64,000 nucleotides of DNA from contig CALEDQ010000013.1 of NCBI GenBank assembly GCA_937949615.1, positions 1 through 64,000 of the forward strand. Direction: 5' to 3'. This document shows positions 9,252 to 17,487 of the stretch, one piece after another; the first letter of the stretch is position 1, and every line of letters starts with the position of its first letter. The translations under genes were made by a program, and so were the position numbers. Under the pieces are notes generated by a model. It had not been told where the DNA came from. It did no database searches and was given only the letters and a program-made list of their open reading frames with translations. Source of the stretch: an uncultured bacterium (GTDB lineage: Bacteria > Muiribacteriota > Ozemobacteria > Ozemobacterales > Ozemobacteraceae).

Positions 9252-10739
9252 ATGTTACAGTTTCATAATGTTTCGTTCACTTACCCTTCTGCGCCCAGTT
9301 CGCTGTTTACCAATCTCAGTCTGGCTTTTGGAAAAGGCTGGTCAGGTCTGGTCGGCCCGAACGGCTCCGGCAAGACGACCCTGATCAGTCTCGCGTCAGG
9401 CGAACTGCAGCCTGACAGTGGCCATGTCAGGCATACCGGTCTGCTGGTCTGCTGCCCGCAGCGCAGCGAAAAGCCGGGCGACAACGAGCGCCGCCTGTTC
9501 GACCCCTTCAGCTGGGACAGCGACCGGGAACGCCTCTGCCGCGTGCTTGGCGTCGAGCCCGAGTGGCTTGATCGATGGGAAACCCTCAGTCAGGGCGAAC
9601 AGAAGCGTTTTCAGGTCGCCGCGGTTCTCGCGCAGAAGCCCGATATTCTGCTCGTCGATGAGCCGACCAACCACCTCGATATGGTCTCGGCAGAGATGAT
9701 TTTTGCTGCTTTCAGAAGTTTCGAGGGCATCGGCGTTCTGATCAGCCACGACCGCCGTCTGCTCGATGATCTCTGCCGGCGCATCGTCTTTATCGACCCG
9801 CCCGACGTTCTGCAGTTTTCAGGAAGCTACTCACAGGCGCTCGAACAGAAGAATGGCGACGAGCAGAATACGGTTCAGCATCGTGAAAACCTTAAAAAAT
9901 CGGCTGCCCGTCTTGAGAAAGAGCTGCACCGACGCCTCGATGAGGCCGATCGCTCGGCCTCGCGGGTCTCGAAAAAGCATGTGGGGCGCCACGATGCCGA
10001 TATGCGCGCCAAAATCAATCTGGCAAAACTTACGAGCAAAGACGCCACGGCCGGCAATCTTGCCGCCTCGATGGGCAAGCGGGTCGCCCGCCTGCACGAG
10101 GAAATCGAAAACACCAGGTTCAAGAAACGCTACGATCTCGACTTTCGCCTCGCCGGCGAGCGCAGCCCGCGCGACTGCGTCGCCAGGCTGCAGCGGCAGA
10201 TGCTGCCAATGGGCCCGGAAAGGTTTCTCGAAGTGCCCGAAATGACGATTCTGCCCGGTGACCGCATCGGCATTGTCGGCCCGAACGGCTCTGGCAAGAG
10301 CACGTTTTTGCGGCTGCTCGTCGCCAGTATTGATTTTCCGGCTGAACGGGTGCTCTATATTCCGCAGGAAATTTCGATCGAGCGCTCGGGCAAAATCGTC
10401 AGGGAAATGCTGTCACTGCCAACGGAACAGCTCGGCCAGGTGATGTCGTTCGTCAGCTGCCTCGGCTCGATTCCGGCGCGGCTGCGCGAAACCGAGGTGC
10501 CCAGCCCCGGCGAAGTGCGCAAGATCTGTCTGGCGCTCGGCCTGCTGAAAAAGCCCTGGGTGATCATCATGGACGAACCGACGAACCACCTCGATCTGCC
10601 GGCCATCGAACTGCTCGAAGGCGCACTCGCCCAGATCGAATCGGCGCTGATTCTCGTCAGCCACGATGCGGTTTTCCTGTCACACCTGGTCGACCGCCGC
10701 CTCTGCTTTTCAGGCAGCTCGATGGCTTTCGACTCCTGA
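9252..10739 (+). CDS. ABC-F family ATPase
   Basis: The 495-residue protein has two ABC domains and no membrane segment. The first has Walker A GPNGSGKTT near residue 35, signature LSQGEQKRF and Walker B ILLVDEPTNHLD. The second has Walker A GPNGSGKST near 340, signature PSPGEVRK and IIMDEPTNHLD. A charged helical linker (about 200-310) contains HVGRHDADMRAKINLAKL. ABC-F proteins bind the ribosomal E site. Some rescue stalled ribosomes and some protect against antibiotics (Lsa/Vga type), while housekeeping types tune translation. The length fits the resistance group, and the strong promoter with a long leader would fit inducible expression. The substrate class cannot be decided from sequence alone. 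GGAGG lies 7 nt before the ATG. Confidence 0.88.
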   Translation: MLQFHNVSFTYPSAPSSLFTNLSLAFGKGWSGLVGPNGSGKTTLISLASGELQPDSGHVRHTGLLVCCPQRSEKPGDNERRLFDPFSWDSDRERLCRVLGVEPEWLDRWETLSQGEQKRFQVAAVLAQKPDILLVDEPTNHLDMVSAEMIFAAFRSFEGIGVLISHDRRLLDDLCRRIVFIDPPDVLQFSGSYSQALEQKNGDEQNTVQHRENLKKSAARLEKELHRRLDEADRSASRVSKKHVGRHDADMRAKINLAKLTSKDATAGNLAASMGKRVARLHEEIENTRFKKRYDLDFRLAGERSPRDCVARLQRQMLPMGPERFLEVPEMTILPGDRIGIVGPNGSGKSTFLRLLVASIDFPAERVLYIPQEISIERSGKIVREMLSLPTEQLGQVMSFVSCLGSIPARLRETEVPSPGEVRKICLALGLLKKPWVIIMDEPTNHLDLPAIELLEGALAQIESALILVSHDAVFLSHLVDRRLCFSGSSMAFDS

Positions 10740-10919
10740 CCCACACACCAGGCGAAAGCTGTTGATAACTGTAAAATCAGCAGTGCTTTAAAGGTTCGCT
10801 GGTCCGGTCTATCAGTTGGGTCGCTTCAATGGCTTTTATGTAAGCCGAAAAACAAGGGGTTTTGTTTTTTCCGGGCTTGAGGTATGTATCTTATGAAAAT
10901 TCAGACTGGCAGGTAAAAA

Positions 10920-11492
10920 ATGAAAAAGGCAGATGCTGCGGTTATTACAACTGAACGGCTGATTCTGAGAAACTGGCTCGCGAGCGATCTGCAGCCGTTT
11001 GCCAGATTGAATGCTGACCCGGCGGTGATGGAATTCTTTCCGAAAGCTCTGTCAGAAGAAGAAAGCAACGCGATGGCGGCCAGAATCAAAGACCGCATCG
11101 ATCGCGAAGGCTGGGGTCTGTGGGCGGTTGAAAAAAAAGATAGCGGTGAATTCATCGGTTTTACCGGTTTGAGCGTTCCGGTGGCCGACCTGCCGTTTAT
11201 GCCCTGCGTCGAAATAGGCTGGCGCCTGGCAAAAGAGCACTGGGGAAAAGGCTTAGCGACCGAGGCTGCCCGGGCGGTGCTGCGCTTTGCCTTCGATGAA
11301 CTGCGGCTTGCCGAGGTCGTTTCATTCACCGCCGCCACCAACCTGCGTTCACAGGCTGTTATGAAGCGTATCGGCATGAGCAATACGGGTCAGGATTTCG
11401 AGCACCCGAATGTGCCGCCAGGCAGCAGCCTGAGGCGGCATGTGCTGTTCAAGGCATTGAATCTGCCGAATTCGGGGTCGGAAAATTTCTGA
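10920..11492 (+). CDS. GNAT-family N-acetyltransferase (RimJ/RimL-like)
   Basis: The 190-residue protein carries the GNAT fold. The N-terminal strand TERLILRNW is typical of the RimJ/RimL group, and the acetyl-CoA-binding region is in WRLAKEHWGKGLATEAARAV (about residues 101-120). The C-terminal segment NLRSQAVMKRIGM matches the group's conserved motif. Members acetylate N-terminal amino groups of ribosomal proteins or small molecules; the acceptor here is unknown. The start follows an AGG at 6 nt. It is followed by modA after 38 bp. A TATAAT element at 11501-11506 suggests modA has its own promoter, so a shared operon is uncertain. Confidence 0.85.
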   Translation: MKKADAAVITTERLILRNWLASDLQPFARLNADPAVMEFFPKALSEEESNAMAARIKDRIDREGWGLWAVEKKDSGEFIGFTGLSVPVADLPFMPCVEIGWRLAKEHWGKGLATEAARAVLRFAFDELRLAEVVSFTAATNLRSQAVMKRIGMSNTGQDFEHPNVPPGSSLRRHVLFKALNLPNSGSENF

Positions 11493-11500
11493 AGATGAGG

Positions 11501-11506
11501 TATAAT
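11501..11506 (+). promoter_or_regulatory. Possible -10 element for modABC
   Basis: A perfect TATAAT lies 25 bp before the modA start codon. No good -35 hexamer is seen at 16-18 bp, so the promoter may need an activator or may not be used. Confidence 0.35.
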
Positions 11507-11530
11507 GAATCGCAAAGGAACAGATAGGTT

Positions 11531-12367
11531 ATGCTGAAGAACAAAATTGCTGTCATTCTGCTGGTTATCGTGGTCATCGGCGCATTGGCTTTCAATGCGA
11601 CTGCGGTCGCGGCTGAGCAGAAGAGCATTCTCGTTTCGGCGGCGGTCAGCCTGAAAAATGTTCTCGAACAGTGCCAGAAGCGCTTTGAAGCGAAGAACCC
11701 CGACGTAAAGATAAAATTCAATTTCGGCGGCTCAGGCATGCTTCTTAACCAGATCAAAAGCGGCGCGCCGATCGATCTGTTCTTCTCTGCTGATATCCGC
11801 GATTTTGAAAAAATAGAAAACCCCGCTAACCCCGATACTGCCTCGGCCAGTTCCGCTAAACCGGTGGCGAAAATCATTGCCGACGGCTACCCGAAGCCAT
11901 TTGCCCGCAACGAGCTGGTATTCATCGTTCCTGCAAACAGCGAAGCGGGCCCGCTCGATTTCGAAGATCTCAGAATGGACGCCCTGAAAAAGATCGCGAT
12001 CGGCAACCCGAAAACCGTGCCGGCCGGCCGCTACGCCGACGAGGCTGCCAGGGCGTCAGGCCGGTATGAAGCGTTGCGCGAAAAGCTCGTTCTCTGCGAG
12101 AATGTCCGCCAGGTGCTCGATTATGTCGTGCGCGGCGAAGTCGATGGCGGCTTCGTCTATCGAACCGACGCGGCGCTGGTGGCCGAGAGCGTGATCAGAC
12201 AGGCGTTCGTCGTTTCCCCCGAGATGCATGCGCCGATCGTTTATGGCGTTGGCCGGCTGACGGCGGCAAGCAACCCCGAGTTGGTCGAGCGTTTCGTTGC
12301 CTTCATTTCTGAGCCGGAGTGCCAGGAAATCTTCACGGCCGCAGGCTTTCTGCTGCCCAAACAATAG
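11531..12367 (+). CDS. modA: Molybdate (or tungstate) ABC transporter substrate-binding protein
   Basis: The 278-residue periplasmic binding protein has a signal peptide (to about residue 27, ending ATAVAA). The ModA/AlgQ-type fold follows: ILVSAAVSLKNVLEQC at the mature N-terminus, FNFGGSGMLLNQIKSGAPIDLFFSAD (about 66-91) and AIGNPKTVPAGRYADEA (about 156-172). The Ser and backbone positions that bind the oxyanion are in the SAAVSL and GGSGML segments. It delivers molybdate to the ModB-ModC transporter encoded next. Tungstate selectivity cannot be excluded from sequence. A downstream molybdoenzyme is not present in this window. Confidence 0.9.
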   Translation: MLKNKIAVILLVIVVIGALAFNATAVAAEQKSILVSAAVSLKNVLEQCQKRFEAKNPDVKIKFNFGGSGMLLNQIKSGAPIDLFFSADIRDFEKIENPANPDTASASSAKPVAKIIADGYPKPFARNELVFIVPANSEAGPLDFEDLRMDALKKIAIGNPKTVPAGRYADEAARASGRYEALREKLVLCENVRQVLDYVVRGEVDGGFVYRTDAALVAESVIRQAFVVSPEMHAPIVYGVGRLTAASNPELVERFVAFISEPECQEIFTAAGFLLPKQ

Positions 12368-12377
12368 GAGCCAGACC

Positions 12378-13040
12378 TTGGAATGGTGGGTGCCGCTTGA
12401 AATCTCTCTGAAGGTTTCGTTGTGCAGCTCGATCATCGTCTTTTTTGTCGGCACCGTGATCGCCTACATTCTGGCGATGAAAAATTTCCCGGGCAAGAAT
12501 GCGTTCGAGATCGCCGTGATGCTGCCGCTGGTGCTGCCACCGACGGTTACCGGCTATTACCTGATTCTGATTTTCGGCAAAAACGGCCTGATTGGGCGGT
12601 TCTTTTACGACCTGTTCGGCGTGACGCTGATCTTTTCGTGGCAGGGCGCGGTGGTCGCTTCGGCGGTCGTGGCTCTGCCGCTGATGGTGCAGGCCGCCAA
12701 ATCGGCGATCGAGTCTGTCGACAAGCATTTCATTCAGGTTTCTTACACCCTTGGCCATTCTGAGCTTGATACGGCGGTTAAAGTGATTTTTCCGCTGGCG
12801 AAGAACGGCATTCTGGCCGGCTTCATTCTCGCCTTCTCGCGCGCGCTCGGCGAATTCGGCGCGACGCTGATGCTGGCCGGCAATATTCCCGGCGAGACCA
12901 ATACGATGCCGATCGAGATTTACTCGCTGGCCTCGTTTGGTGAATGGGGAAAAGCGCAGATCTTCGTCGTCGTTCTGACGCTTGTTTCAGCGCTGGCCGT
13001 GTTTGCATCGAGATTCTTTTCAGGATACCGGAAAAAATGA
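12378..13040 (+). CDS. modB: Molybdate ABC transporter permease
   Basis: The 220-residue integral membrane permease has about five to six membrane helices. The permease coupling (EAA) loop is visible in GILAGFILAFSRALGEFGATLMLAGN. The protein matches ModB in length and in its conserved PPTVTGYYLI segment. The start is taken as TTG at 12378 because AGGAG lies 7 nt upstream; the ATG at 12297 would overlap modA by 71 bp. The stop overlaps the modC start by 4 bp (ATGA), so the two are translationally coupled. It forms the channel for oxyanion import with ModC in the inner membrane. Confidence 0.9.
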   Translation: MEWWVPLEISLKVSLCSSIIVFFVGTVIAYILAMKNFPGKNAFEIAVMLPLVLPPTVTGYYLILIFGKNGLIGRFFYDLFGVTLIFSWQGAVVASAVVALPLMVQAAKSAIESVDKHFIQVSYTLGHSELDTAVKVIFPLAKNGILAGFILAFSRALGEFGATLMLAGNIPGETNTMPIEIYSLASFGEWGKAQIFVVVLTLVSALAVFASRFFSGYRKK

Positions 13041-13801
13041 GCCTGCAGATCAAAATACAGAAACAGCTCGCCGATTTTTCACTCGACGTCGAATGGGAAG
13101 TGAAAAAGGAAATCGGCGTGATTTTCGGCTATTCAGGGGCCGGCAAAAGCCTGTCGCTGCAGCTGATCGCCGGGCTTATGGCGCCTGACGCCGGCCGGGT
13201 TCAGGCTGACGGCAACCTGTTTTTCGATTCGGCGACCGGTCTGCATCTGCCGCCGCAGAAGCGCCGGCTGGGCTATGTGTTTCAGGACAGTTCGCTTTTC
13301 CCGCATATGAGCGTGGCCGACAACATCAGATTCGGTCTGCGCGACAAGGACGCGGCTGCCGGTGAAAAACATCTGCTCGAAATGGCGCGTCAGTTCGAGA
13401 TCGACGATCTGTTGCAGAAGTTTCCGCACCAGATTTCGGGCGGTCAGAAACAGCGGGTGGCGTTTGCACGGGCCCTTATCGGCGAACCGCTCGCACTGCT
13501 GCTCGATGAGCCTTTTTCGGCTCTCGACAACCCGATCAGGGCGAAAATGCGCAAATTCCTGATTCAGGTGCAGCGGCAGTTCAATATTCCGATTGTCATG
13601 GTGACGCACGATCTGTTCGAAGCCTGTTCGCTGGCTGACCGGATCATGATTTATTCAGGCGGTCGGGTCATTCAGTCAGGAACCCCGCAGGATGTCTTTC
13701 AAAATCCGGCCAATGACCAGGTCAAAAACCTGCTCGATGTCGAAGAATTCTGTCGCTTCGATTTTTTCAAGCCCGATCGAGCACTGCCAGAAAATCGATG
13801 A
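13037..13801 (+). CDS. modC: Molybdate ABC transporter ATPase, short form without TOBE domain
   Basis: The 254-residue ABC ATPase has Walker A GYSGAGKS near residue 32, Q-loop FQDSSLF, signature ISGGQKQRVAFARAL and Walker B LALLLDEPFSALD, followed by the switch His in MVTHD. It powers ModB. Typical ModC is about 350 residues with a C-terminal TOBE domain that binds molybdate. This protein stops after the ATPase domain plus a short tail, so the regulatory domain is absent. The last 35 bp overlap the 3' end of the convergent ispH. The ATG at 13037 is chosen because it is the coupled start; an upstream ATG at 12944 lies within modB. Confidence 0.85.
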   Translation: MSLQIKIQKQLADFSLDVEWEVKKEIGVIFGYSGAGKSLSLQLIAGLMAPDAGRVQADGNLFFDSATGLHLPPQKRRLGYVFQDSSLFPHMSVADNIRFGLRDKDAAAGEKHLLEMARQFEIDDLLQKFPHQISGGQKQRVAFARALIGEPLALLLDEPFSALDNPIRAKMRKFLIQVQRQFNIPIVMVTHDLFEACSLADRIMIYSGGRVIQSGTPQDVFQNPANDQVKNLLDVEEFCRFDFFKPDRALPENR

Positions 13802-14609
13802 CTTTCTGAGTGATGAAATCAGGCGTTGAAGCGCCAGCAGACACAATGATGTTCTGACAGCCGGCAAAATCAGCCAGCTTGAGCTCGGCTTCGGTTTCGA
13901 CATGAAAGGTGCGCGGGCAGAGGTCGGCGGCGATTTCGGCGAGGCGCCGGGTATTGGCGCTTGATTTGCCGCCGACGATGACGACGGCATCGGCTTCGGC
14001 GGCGAGTTTTCTGATTTCCTGCTGGCGATCGGAAGTGGCCTGGCAGATCGAATCGCAGATCACCGCTTCATCGGCGCTCGCCTTGAGAATTTCGGCGATG
14101 CGGTTGAATTCGTCTTCATTGAAAGTAGTCTGGCCGATCACCATGACTTTGGGGCGGCGCGGCACTTTGCGGGCCTGTTCTTCGCCGGCGATGACTTCCT
14201 GGGCGGTGGCGAAGCTCTGCAGGCTGAGAATTTCGGGGTGATCGGGGTCGCCGATAATGTAGATATAATAGCCCTTTTCGCTGTATTTTTTTATCTGGCG
14301 CTGGCTGGTGACGACGTGCGGGCAGGTGGCATCGACAATTTCGAGGCCGCGTTCGGAAATTTCCCTGATCTGGCCGGCCGGCATGCCGTGGGCGCGGATG
14401 ATGATCGTGCCGTCGGTGACCGTGTGCCAGTCTTTAACCGTGCCGACGCCGTTTTCGCGCAGGTATTCGACGGCCTGCGGGTTGTGAATGAGCGGGCCGC
14501 TGGTGAAGACGCGGCCGGGGGCCTTTGCTGCGGTCTGCAGAGCCATCTGCATGGCGCGTTTAACACCCATGCAGAAGCCCGAGGTGCGGGCGAGAATGAT
14601 TCTGGGCAT
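13767..14609 (-). CDS. ispH: 4-Hydroxy-3-methylbut-2-enyl diphosphate reductase
   Basis: The 280-residue enzyme is the last step of the MEP pathway, reducing HMBPP to IPP and DMAPP with a 4Fe-4S cluster. The three cluster cysteines are visible in SGFCMGVKRA (residue 13), VDATCPHV (about 95) and CDSICQATSDRQ (about 190). The conserved His, Glu and Thr segments GPLIHNPQ and GQTTF are present. It shares the strand with the upstream membrane-protein gene, whose TAA abuts the ispH ATG. Isoprenoid synthesis by the MEP route is thus present in this organism. Its 3' end overlaps modC. Confidence 0.95.
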   Translation of the reverse strand: MPRIILARTSGFCMGVKRAMQMALQTAAKAPGRVFTSGPLIHNPQAVEYLRENGVGTVKDWHTVTDGTIIIRAHGMPAGQIREISERGLEIVDATCPHVVTSQRQIKKYSEKGYYIYIIGDPDHPEILSLQSFATAQEVIAGEEQARKVPRRPKVMVIGQTTFNEDEFNRIAEILKASADEAVICDSICQATSDRQQEIRKLAAEADAVVIVGGKSSANTRRLAEIAADLCPRTFHVETEAELKLADFAGCQNIIVSAGASTPDFITQKVIDFLAVLDRA

Positions 14610-15668
14610 TTACTGATCTCCGTAGGCGGCCGGTGTGGCGTCGGGGGTGCCGTCGAAAACATGGGCCAGCGTGGCGTTGAGTTCCTGTTTCATGCTGACC
14701 GAGCGGTGGTTCTGAACTCTGGTGAAACCGGTGAGCGTGCCGTTCTTGTCGAAGTGCGCTTCGGCGGCGAACAGGGCTGTGGCAGGCGCCAGGAACATGC
14801 CGTATCGCATGTCGTTGAGCACGACTTTGTGGCCGCCGTCTGGCAGTGCGATGCTCTGCGGCTGCAGCATGTTCATCGAAAACCATTTGAACAGGCGCCC
14901 GTGCTCGTGTTCGAGGGCACGGGTCACGAATTCGTCACGGTCAGGCTCGACCGTAATAACCGGGGTCAGCGGTGCTTTAGAGGCCTTTTTCAGGTAGGTG
15001 ATCATGAAACGGTCGCCGGCATCGCGGCCAACGACGCGGTAAACGACCGTGTTGAGCAGGGTCGGCATCGCTCTGACCTCGACCGCTTCGAAGCCCTGTG
15101 CACGAAAAAGTTCGCGGCCGCGGTTTATGAGAATTTGTGAGGTGTTCCAGCCAAGGCCGGCGTAGACGGTGGTGGCCGCCAGGGTGATGATCGCGATCGA
15201 CCGCACCTTTGCCGGCGTCAGCCAGCCGGTGAGGCCGATAAAAGTTGCCAGCAGCAGCGGCAGCGAATAAACCGGGTCGAGGATCGGCAGTGCGTCAATG
15301 GCGTAGCGTGCGTCGCTGATTGGCCAGGCCAGGCTGGTGCCGTAGGCGGTGAACCAGTCGATGATCGGGTGGGTGATCAGGCTCAGCAGCGCCAGGCCGA
15401 TCCAGTCGCGTTTTGGCGCGTCAGAGCGCGCGAGGGCGCGGCACGCCAGCCCGATCGGCACCGCCAGCACCAGCAGTGCCAGAAAGGCATGCGTCGGCCC
15501 GCGATGGTATTTAAGCGATGCCCAGGGGCCCCAGTAGCCGGCGATAATATCGAAGTCGGGCAGCAGCCCGATAATGAACCCATACACCGCAGCGCGGCGC
15601 CCGAGCTTTTTGCTGTATGCAGCCAGCCCGACCGTTGAACCGAGCAGACCCTGTGTGACTATGTCCAT
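14610..15668 (-). CDS. YdjM-like membrane protein, DUF457 metal-dependent hydrolase family
   Basis: The 352-residue protein has an N-terminal membrane domain of about five helices. It carries the family motifs LLPDFDII, YHRGPTHAFLA and ITHPIIDWFTAYGT, whose His and Asp residues are presumed metal ligands. The C-terminal third (about 200-352) is an extramembrane domain. Relatives include E. coli YdjM, an SOS-regulated inner-membrane protein; the phospholipase-like hydrolase activity is predicted but not proved for most members. It is cotranscribed with ispH (stop and start codons abut). An extended -10 element lies 21 bp upstream. Confidence 0.8.
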   Translation of the reverse strand: MDIVTQGLLGSTVGLAAYSKKLGRRAAVYGFIIGLLPDFDIIAGYWGPWASLKYHRGPTHAFLALLVLAVPIGLACRALARSDAPKRDWIGLALLSLITHPIIDWFTAYGTSLAWPISDARYAIDALPILDPVYSLPLLLATFIGLTGWLTPAKVRSIAIITLAATTVYAGLGWNTSQILINRGRELFRAQGFEAVEVRAMPTLLNTVVYRVVGRDAGDRFMITYLKKASKAPLTPVITVEPDRDEFVTRALEHEHGRLFKWFSMNMLQPQSIALPDGGHKVVLNDMRYGMFLAPATALFAAEAHFDKNGTLTGFTRVQNHRSVSMKQELNATLAHVFDGTPDATPAAYGDQ

Positions 15669-15762
15669 GATTGGTTTCCTGTTCGCCTATTATAACATTG
15701 TCGGGCCACTGAAGCGATTACGAATTCACCAGCCCGGCCTGATATTAAAGTTTAAAGATCAT

Positions 15763-15797
15763 TTCTTATATGACACTTTTCGAGTGTCATATAAGAA
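15763..15797. repeat. Perfect 15-bp inverted repeat (possible operator or terminator)
   Basis: TTCTTATATGACACT (15763-15777) and its exact complement (15783-15797) flank a 5-nt loop. There is no run of T after either arm, so it is a poor intrinsic terminator. The TATATGACAC half-sites could bind a dimeric regulator. Confidence 0.5.
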
Positions 15798-15982
15798 TAA
15801 AATAACCCCAAACCAGTACCGACGCAAGACGCAAATTTACCGCCAGGGCAAACGCTTATTTGATTATTTCTAAATGCTGGTTGGCAGGTCAGGTGATTGC
15901 TGGCACTGGCAACGACTGGCATGCCGTAATACCTTGTTGGAAAGAAATAAGGTTCCCGGCTGCCCTGGCTGAAAATGGAATT

Positions 15983-16011
15983 TTGTTGAATTGCTGCGAC
16001 TCTGGTATAAT
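15983..16011 (+). promoter_or_regulatory. Sigma70-type promoter for the small Lys-rich protein
   Basis: TTGTTG (15983-15988), a 17-bp spacer and TATAAT (16006-16011) preceded by TGG, an extended -10. It lies 77 bp before the ATG at 16088. Confidence 0.6.
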
Positions 16012-16087
16012 TCAGGAAGGTGATTATTTCATCACCATTACGACGCCAGCCGGCGAGGATCAGACAGGCATCTACAGGAGGCCAAAA

Positions 16088-16207
16088 ATGGGAGACAAGG
16101 GCGGTAAGAAAGATAAAGAAAAGGTTAAGAAACAGGCTGACAAGAAACATGACGACAAAGACAAGGCTGCCAAGGAAAAACAGCCGAAACAGAAGCCCAA
16201 ACCTTAA
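16088..16207 (+). CDS. Small Lys-rich protein
   Basis: The 39-residue protein is almost entirely Lys, Asp, Gln, Glu and Ala (MGDKGGKKDKEKVKKQADK at the start), so it is soluble, highly charged and probably disordered. AGGAGG lies 6 nt before the ATG and a good promoter upstream supports expression. Short Lys-rich proteins beginning MGDKG are known in many bacteria, but their role is not established; nucleic-acid binding is plausible from charge alone. The last 41 bp of the gene belong to a 44-bp unit repeated immediately after it (16167-16254). Confidence 0.65.
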   Translation: MGDKGGKKDKEKVKKQADKKHDDKDKAAKEKQPKQKPKP

Positions 16208-16254
16208 GTTCTGCCAAGGAAAAACAGCCGAAACAGAAGCCCAAACCTTAAGTT
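16167..16254 (+). repeat. Tandem 44-bp direct repeat covering the gene end
   Basis: Two exact 44-bp copies (16167-16210 and 16211-16254) start with CTGCCAAGG and end with CCTTAAGTT. The first contains the stop codon of the Lys-rich gene; the second lies in its 3' untranslated region. Confidence 0.9.
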
Positions 16255-16263
16255 CTGCTGAAT

Positions 16264-16320
16264 ACTGGCACAGAATTCGCTAAGCAATCCGCTGACGATT
16301 TCTGTGCCAGTTTCTATTTT
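16264..16320 (+). terminator. Likely intrinsic terminator of the small Lys-rich gene
   Basis: ACTGGCACAGAA (16264-16275) pairs exactly with TTCTGTGCCAGT (16300-16311), loop 24 nt, followed by a T-rich run to 16320. Confidence 0.6.
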
Positions 16321-16441
16321 AGGCCAGTCTAAAAACAACCGGCTAAATTTAATCAGCTTTTAATCAAGATTACAGGATTTACCGGGAAATACCGGTTTGC
16401 TGTTTTTATCTGCAGCAGCAGATAAATAGATACTAAAAAAA

Positions 16442-17482
16442 TCAGTGTTTGTCAGGTTTGCCGGACTGACTGTCTTTGAGATAGTATTCGCGCAGGCGGC
16501 GAATGCCTTCTTCGATGCTGACTTTCGGCTGATAGCCGAAGTCGCGGCGGGCGGCGTCGATGTTGAACCAGTGGGCGGTCGACAGTTCACCGGCAACCCA
16601 GCGGGTGATCGGCGGTTCGCCGGCGATTTTGAGCCATTTGAAGGCTTTTTCGCAGATCAGGCCGACAAACCAGGCGATCTTTGGCGAAATCGTCGCGGTG
16701 ACCGGCGGAACACCGGCAGCGCCAATGATCAGGTTGGTTATCTGCGAAATCGGCATCGGTTCGCCGTTGGTGATGAAATAGGCTTTGCCGGCTGGGGCGC
16801 TGCCCGGGGCGAGCTTTTCGGCGGCGAGAATATGCGCTTCGGCGGCGTTGTCGATGTAGACCGTATCGACGATATTTTTGCCGTCGCCGACGAATTTGAG
16901 GCGCCCGGCTTTGGCACGCGAAACCAGCCGCGGCCCGAGATGATTGTCGCCCGGGCCCCAGATCAGGTGCGGGCGCAGGGCGGTTACTGCCAGCTGCGGC
17001 GAATTGGCTTTTAAAGCGGCCTGTTCGGCCATGCTTTTGGTTTGCGGGTAGTAAGCGTCGTAATGATCAGGGTAGGGAAGGCTCTCATCGGCGCCGCAGA
17101 CATCGCCATGCGAAAAGACGACGCTCGGCGAACTGGTGTAGACGAGCCTGCCGACCTTATGCTGCTGGCAGGCGCTGATGATGTTCAGGGTACCCTGATA
17201 ATTGATGCGTTCGTATTCAGAATAGGGTTCTTCGATGCCGGCCTTGGCGGCGGTATGAAAAACCAGGTCGCAGCCGGCGACCGCTTTGCTGACCAGCTCA
17301 GCATCTGAAATTTCGCCCTGAAAAACCGTGCAGCCGGCTTTTGCCAGATGGGGGTAATTACCCCGGCACAGCACCCGCACCTTGACTTCGCGTTCGAGAA
17401 GCATTCTGACGATGGCGCCGCCGAGAAAGCCACTGCCACCGGTTACGAGAGCGGTTTTTCCTGATAACGGGCTGCTGGTCAT
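16442..17482 (-). CDS. oleD: OleD, NADPH-dependent 2-alkyl-3-oxoalkanoate reductase
   Basis: The 346-residue protein is an extended short-chain dehydrogenase of the 3-beta-HSD group. The Rossmann motif VTGGSGFLGG is at about residues 13-22, and the catalytic Ser/Tyr/Lys are in VYTSSPSVVF and YYPQTK. In the olefin pathway OleD reduces the beta-keto acid made by OleA to a beta-hydroxy acid. It is the last gene of the pfa-ole run, with a 5-bp gap to oleC. The assignment rests on the fold and on the complete oleABCD set in order. A sterol- or sugar-type epimerase would be the alternative if the gene were alone. A 9-bp hairpin at 16405-16426 follows but lacks a T-run. Confidence 0.88.
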   Translation of the reverse strand: MTSSPLSGKTALVTGGSGFLGGAIVRMLLEREVKVRVLCRGNYPHLAKAGCTVFQGEISDAELVSKAVAGCDLVFHTAAKAGIEEPYSEYERINYQGTLNIISACQQHKVGRLVYTSSPSVVFSHGDVCGADESLPYPDHYDAYYPQTKSMAEQAALKANSPQLAVTALRPHLIWGPGDNHLGPRLVSRAKAGRLKFVGDGKNIVDTVYIDNAAEAHILAAEKLAPGSAPAGKAYFITNGEPMPISQITNLIIGAAGVPPVTATISPKIAWFVGLICEKAFKWLKIAGEPPITRWVAGELSTAHWFNIDAARRDFGYQPKVSIEEGIRRLREYYLKDSQSGKPDKH

Positions 17483-17487
17483 GATTT

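Larger units (their letters stand above)
15669..16087. other. Intergenic region with divergent promoters and a perfect inverted repeat
   Basis: No gene is visible. It contains a possible minus-strand extended -10 (TGt TATAAT, 15694-15689) for the YdjM-like gene. A 15-bp perfect inverted repeat lies at 15763-15797, and the plus-strand promoter of the small Lys-rich protein at 15983-16011. Confidence 0.5.

Noticed and set aside
14238..15140. 300-codon plus-strand frame opposite ispH and the YdjM-like gene
   Set aside because: Antisense shadow; the minus strand carries the conserved IspH cysteines and the HRGPTH motif.
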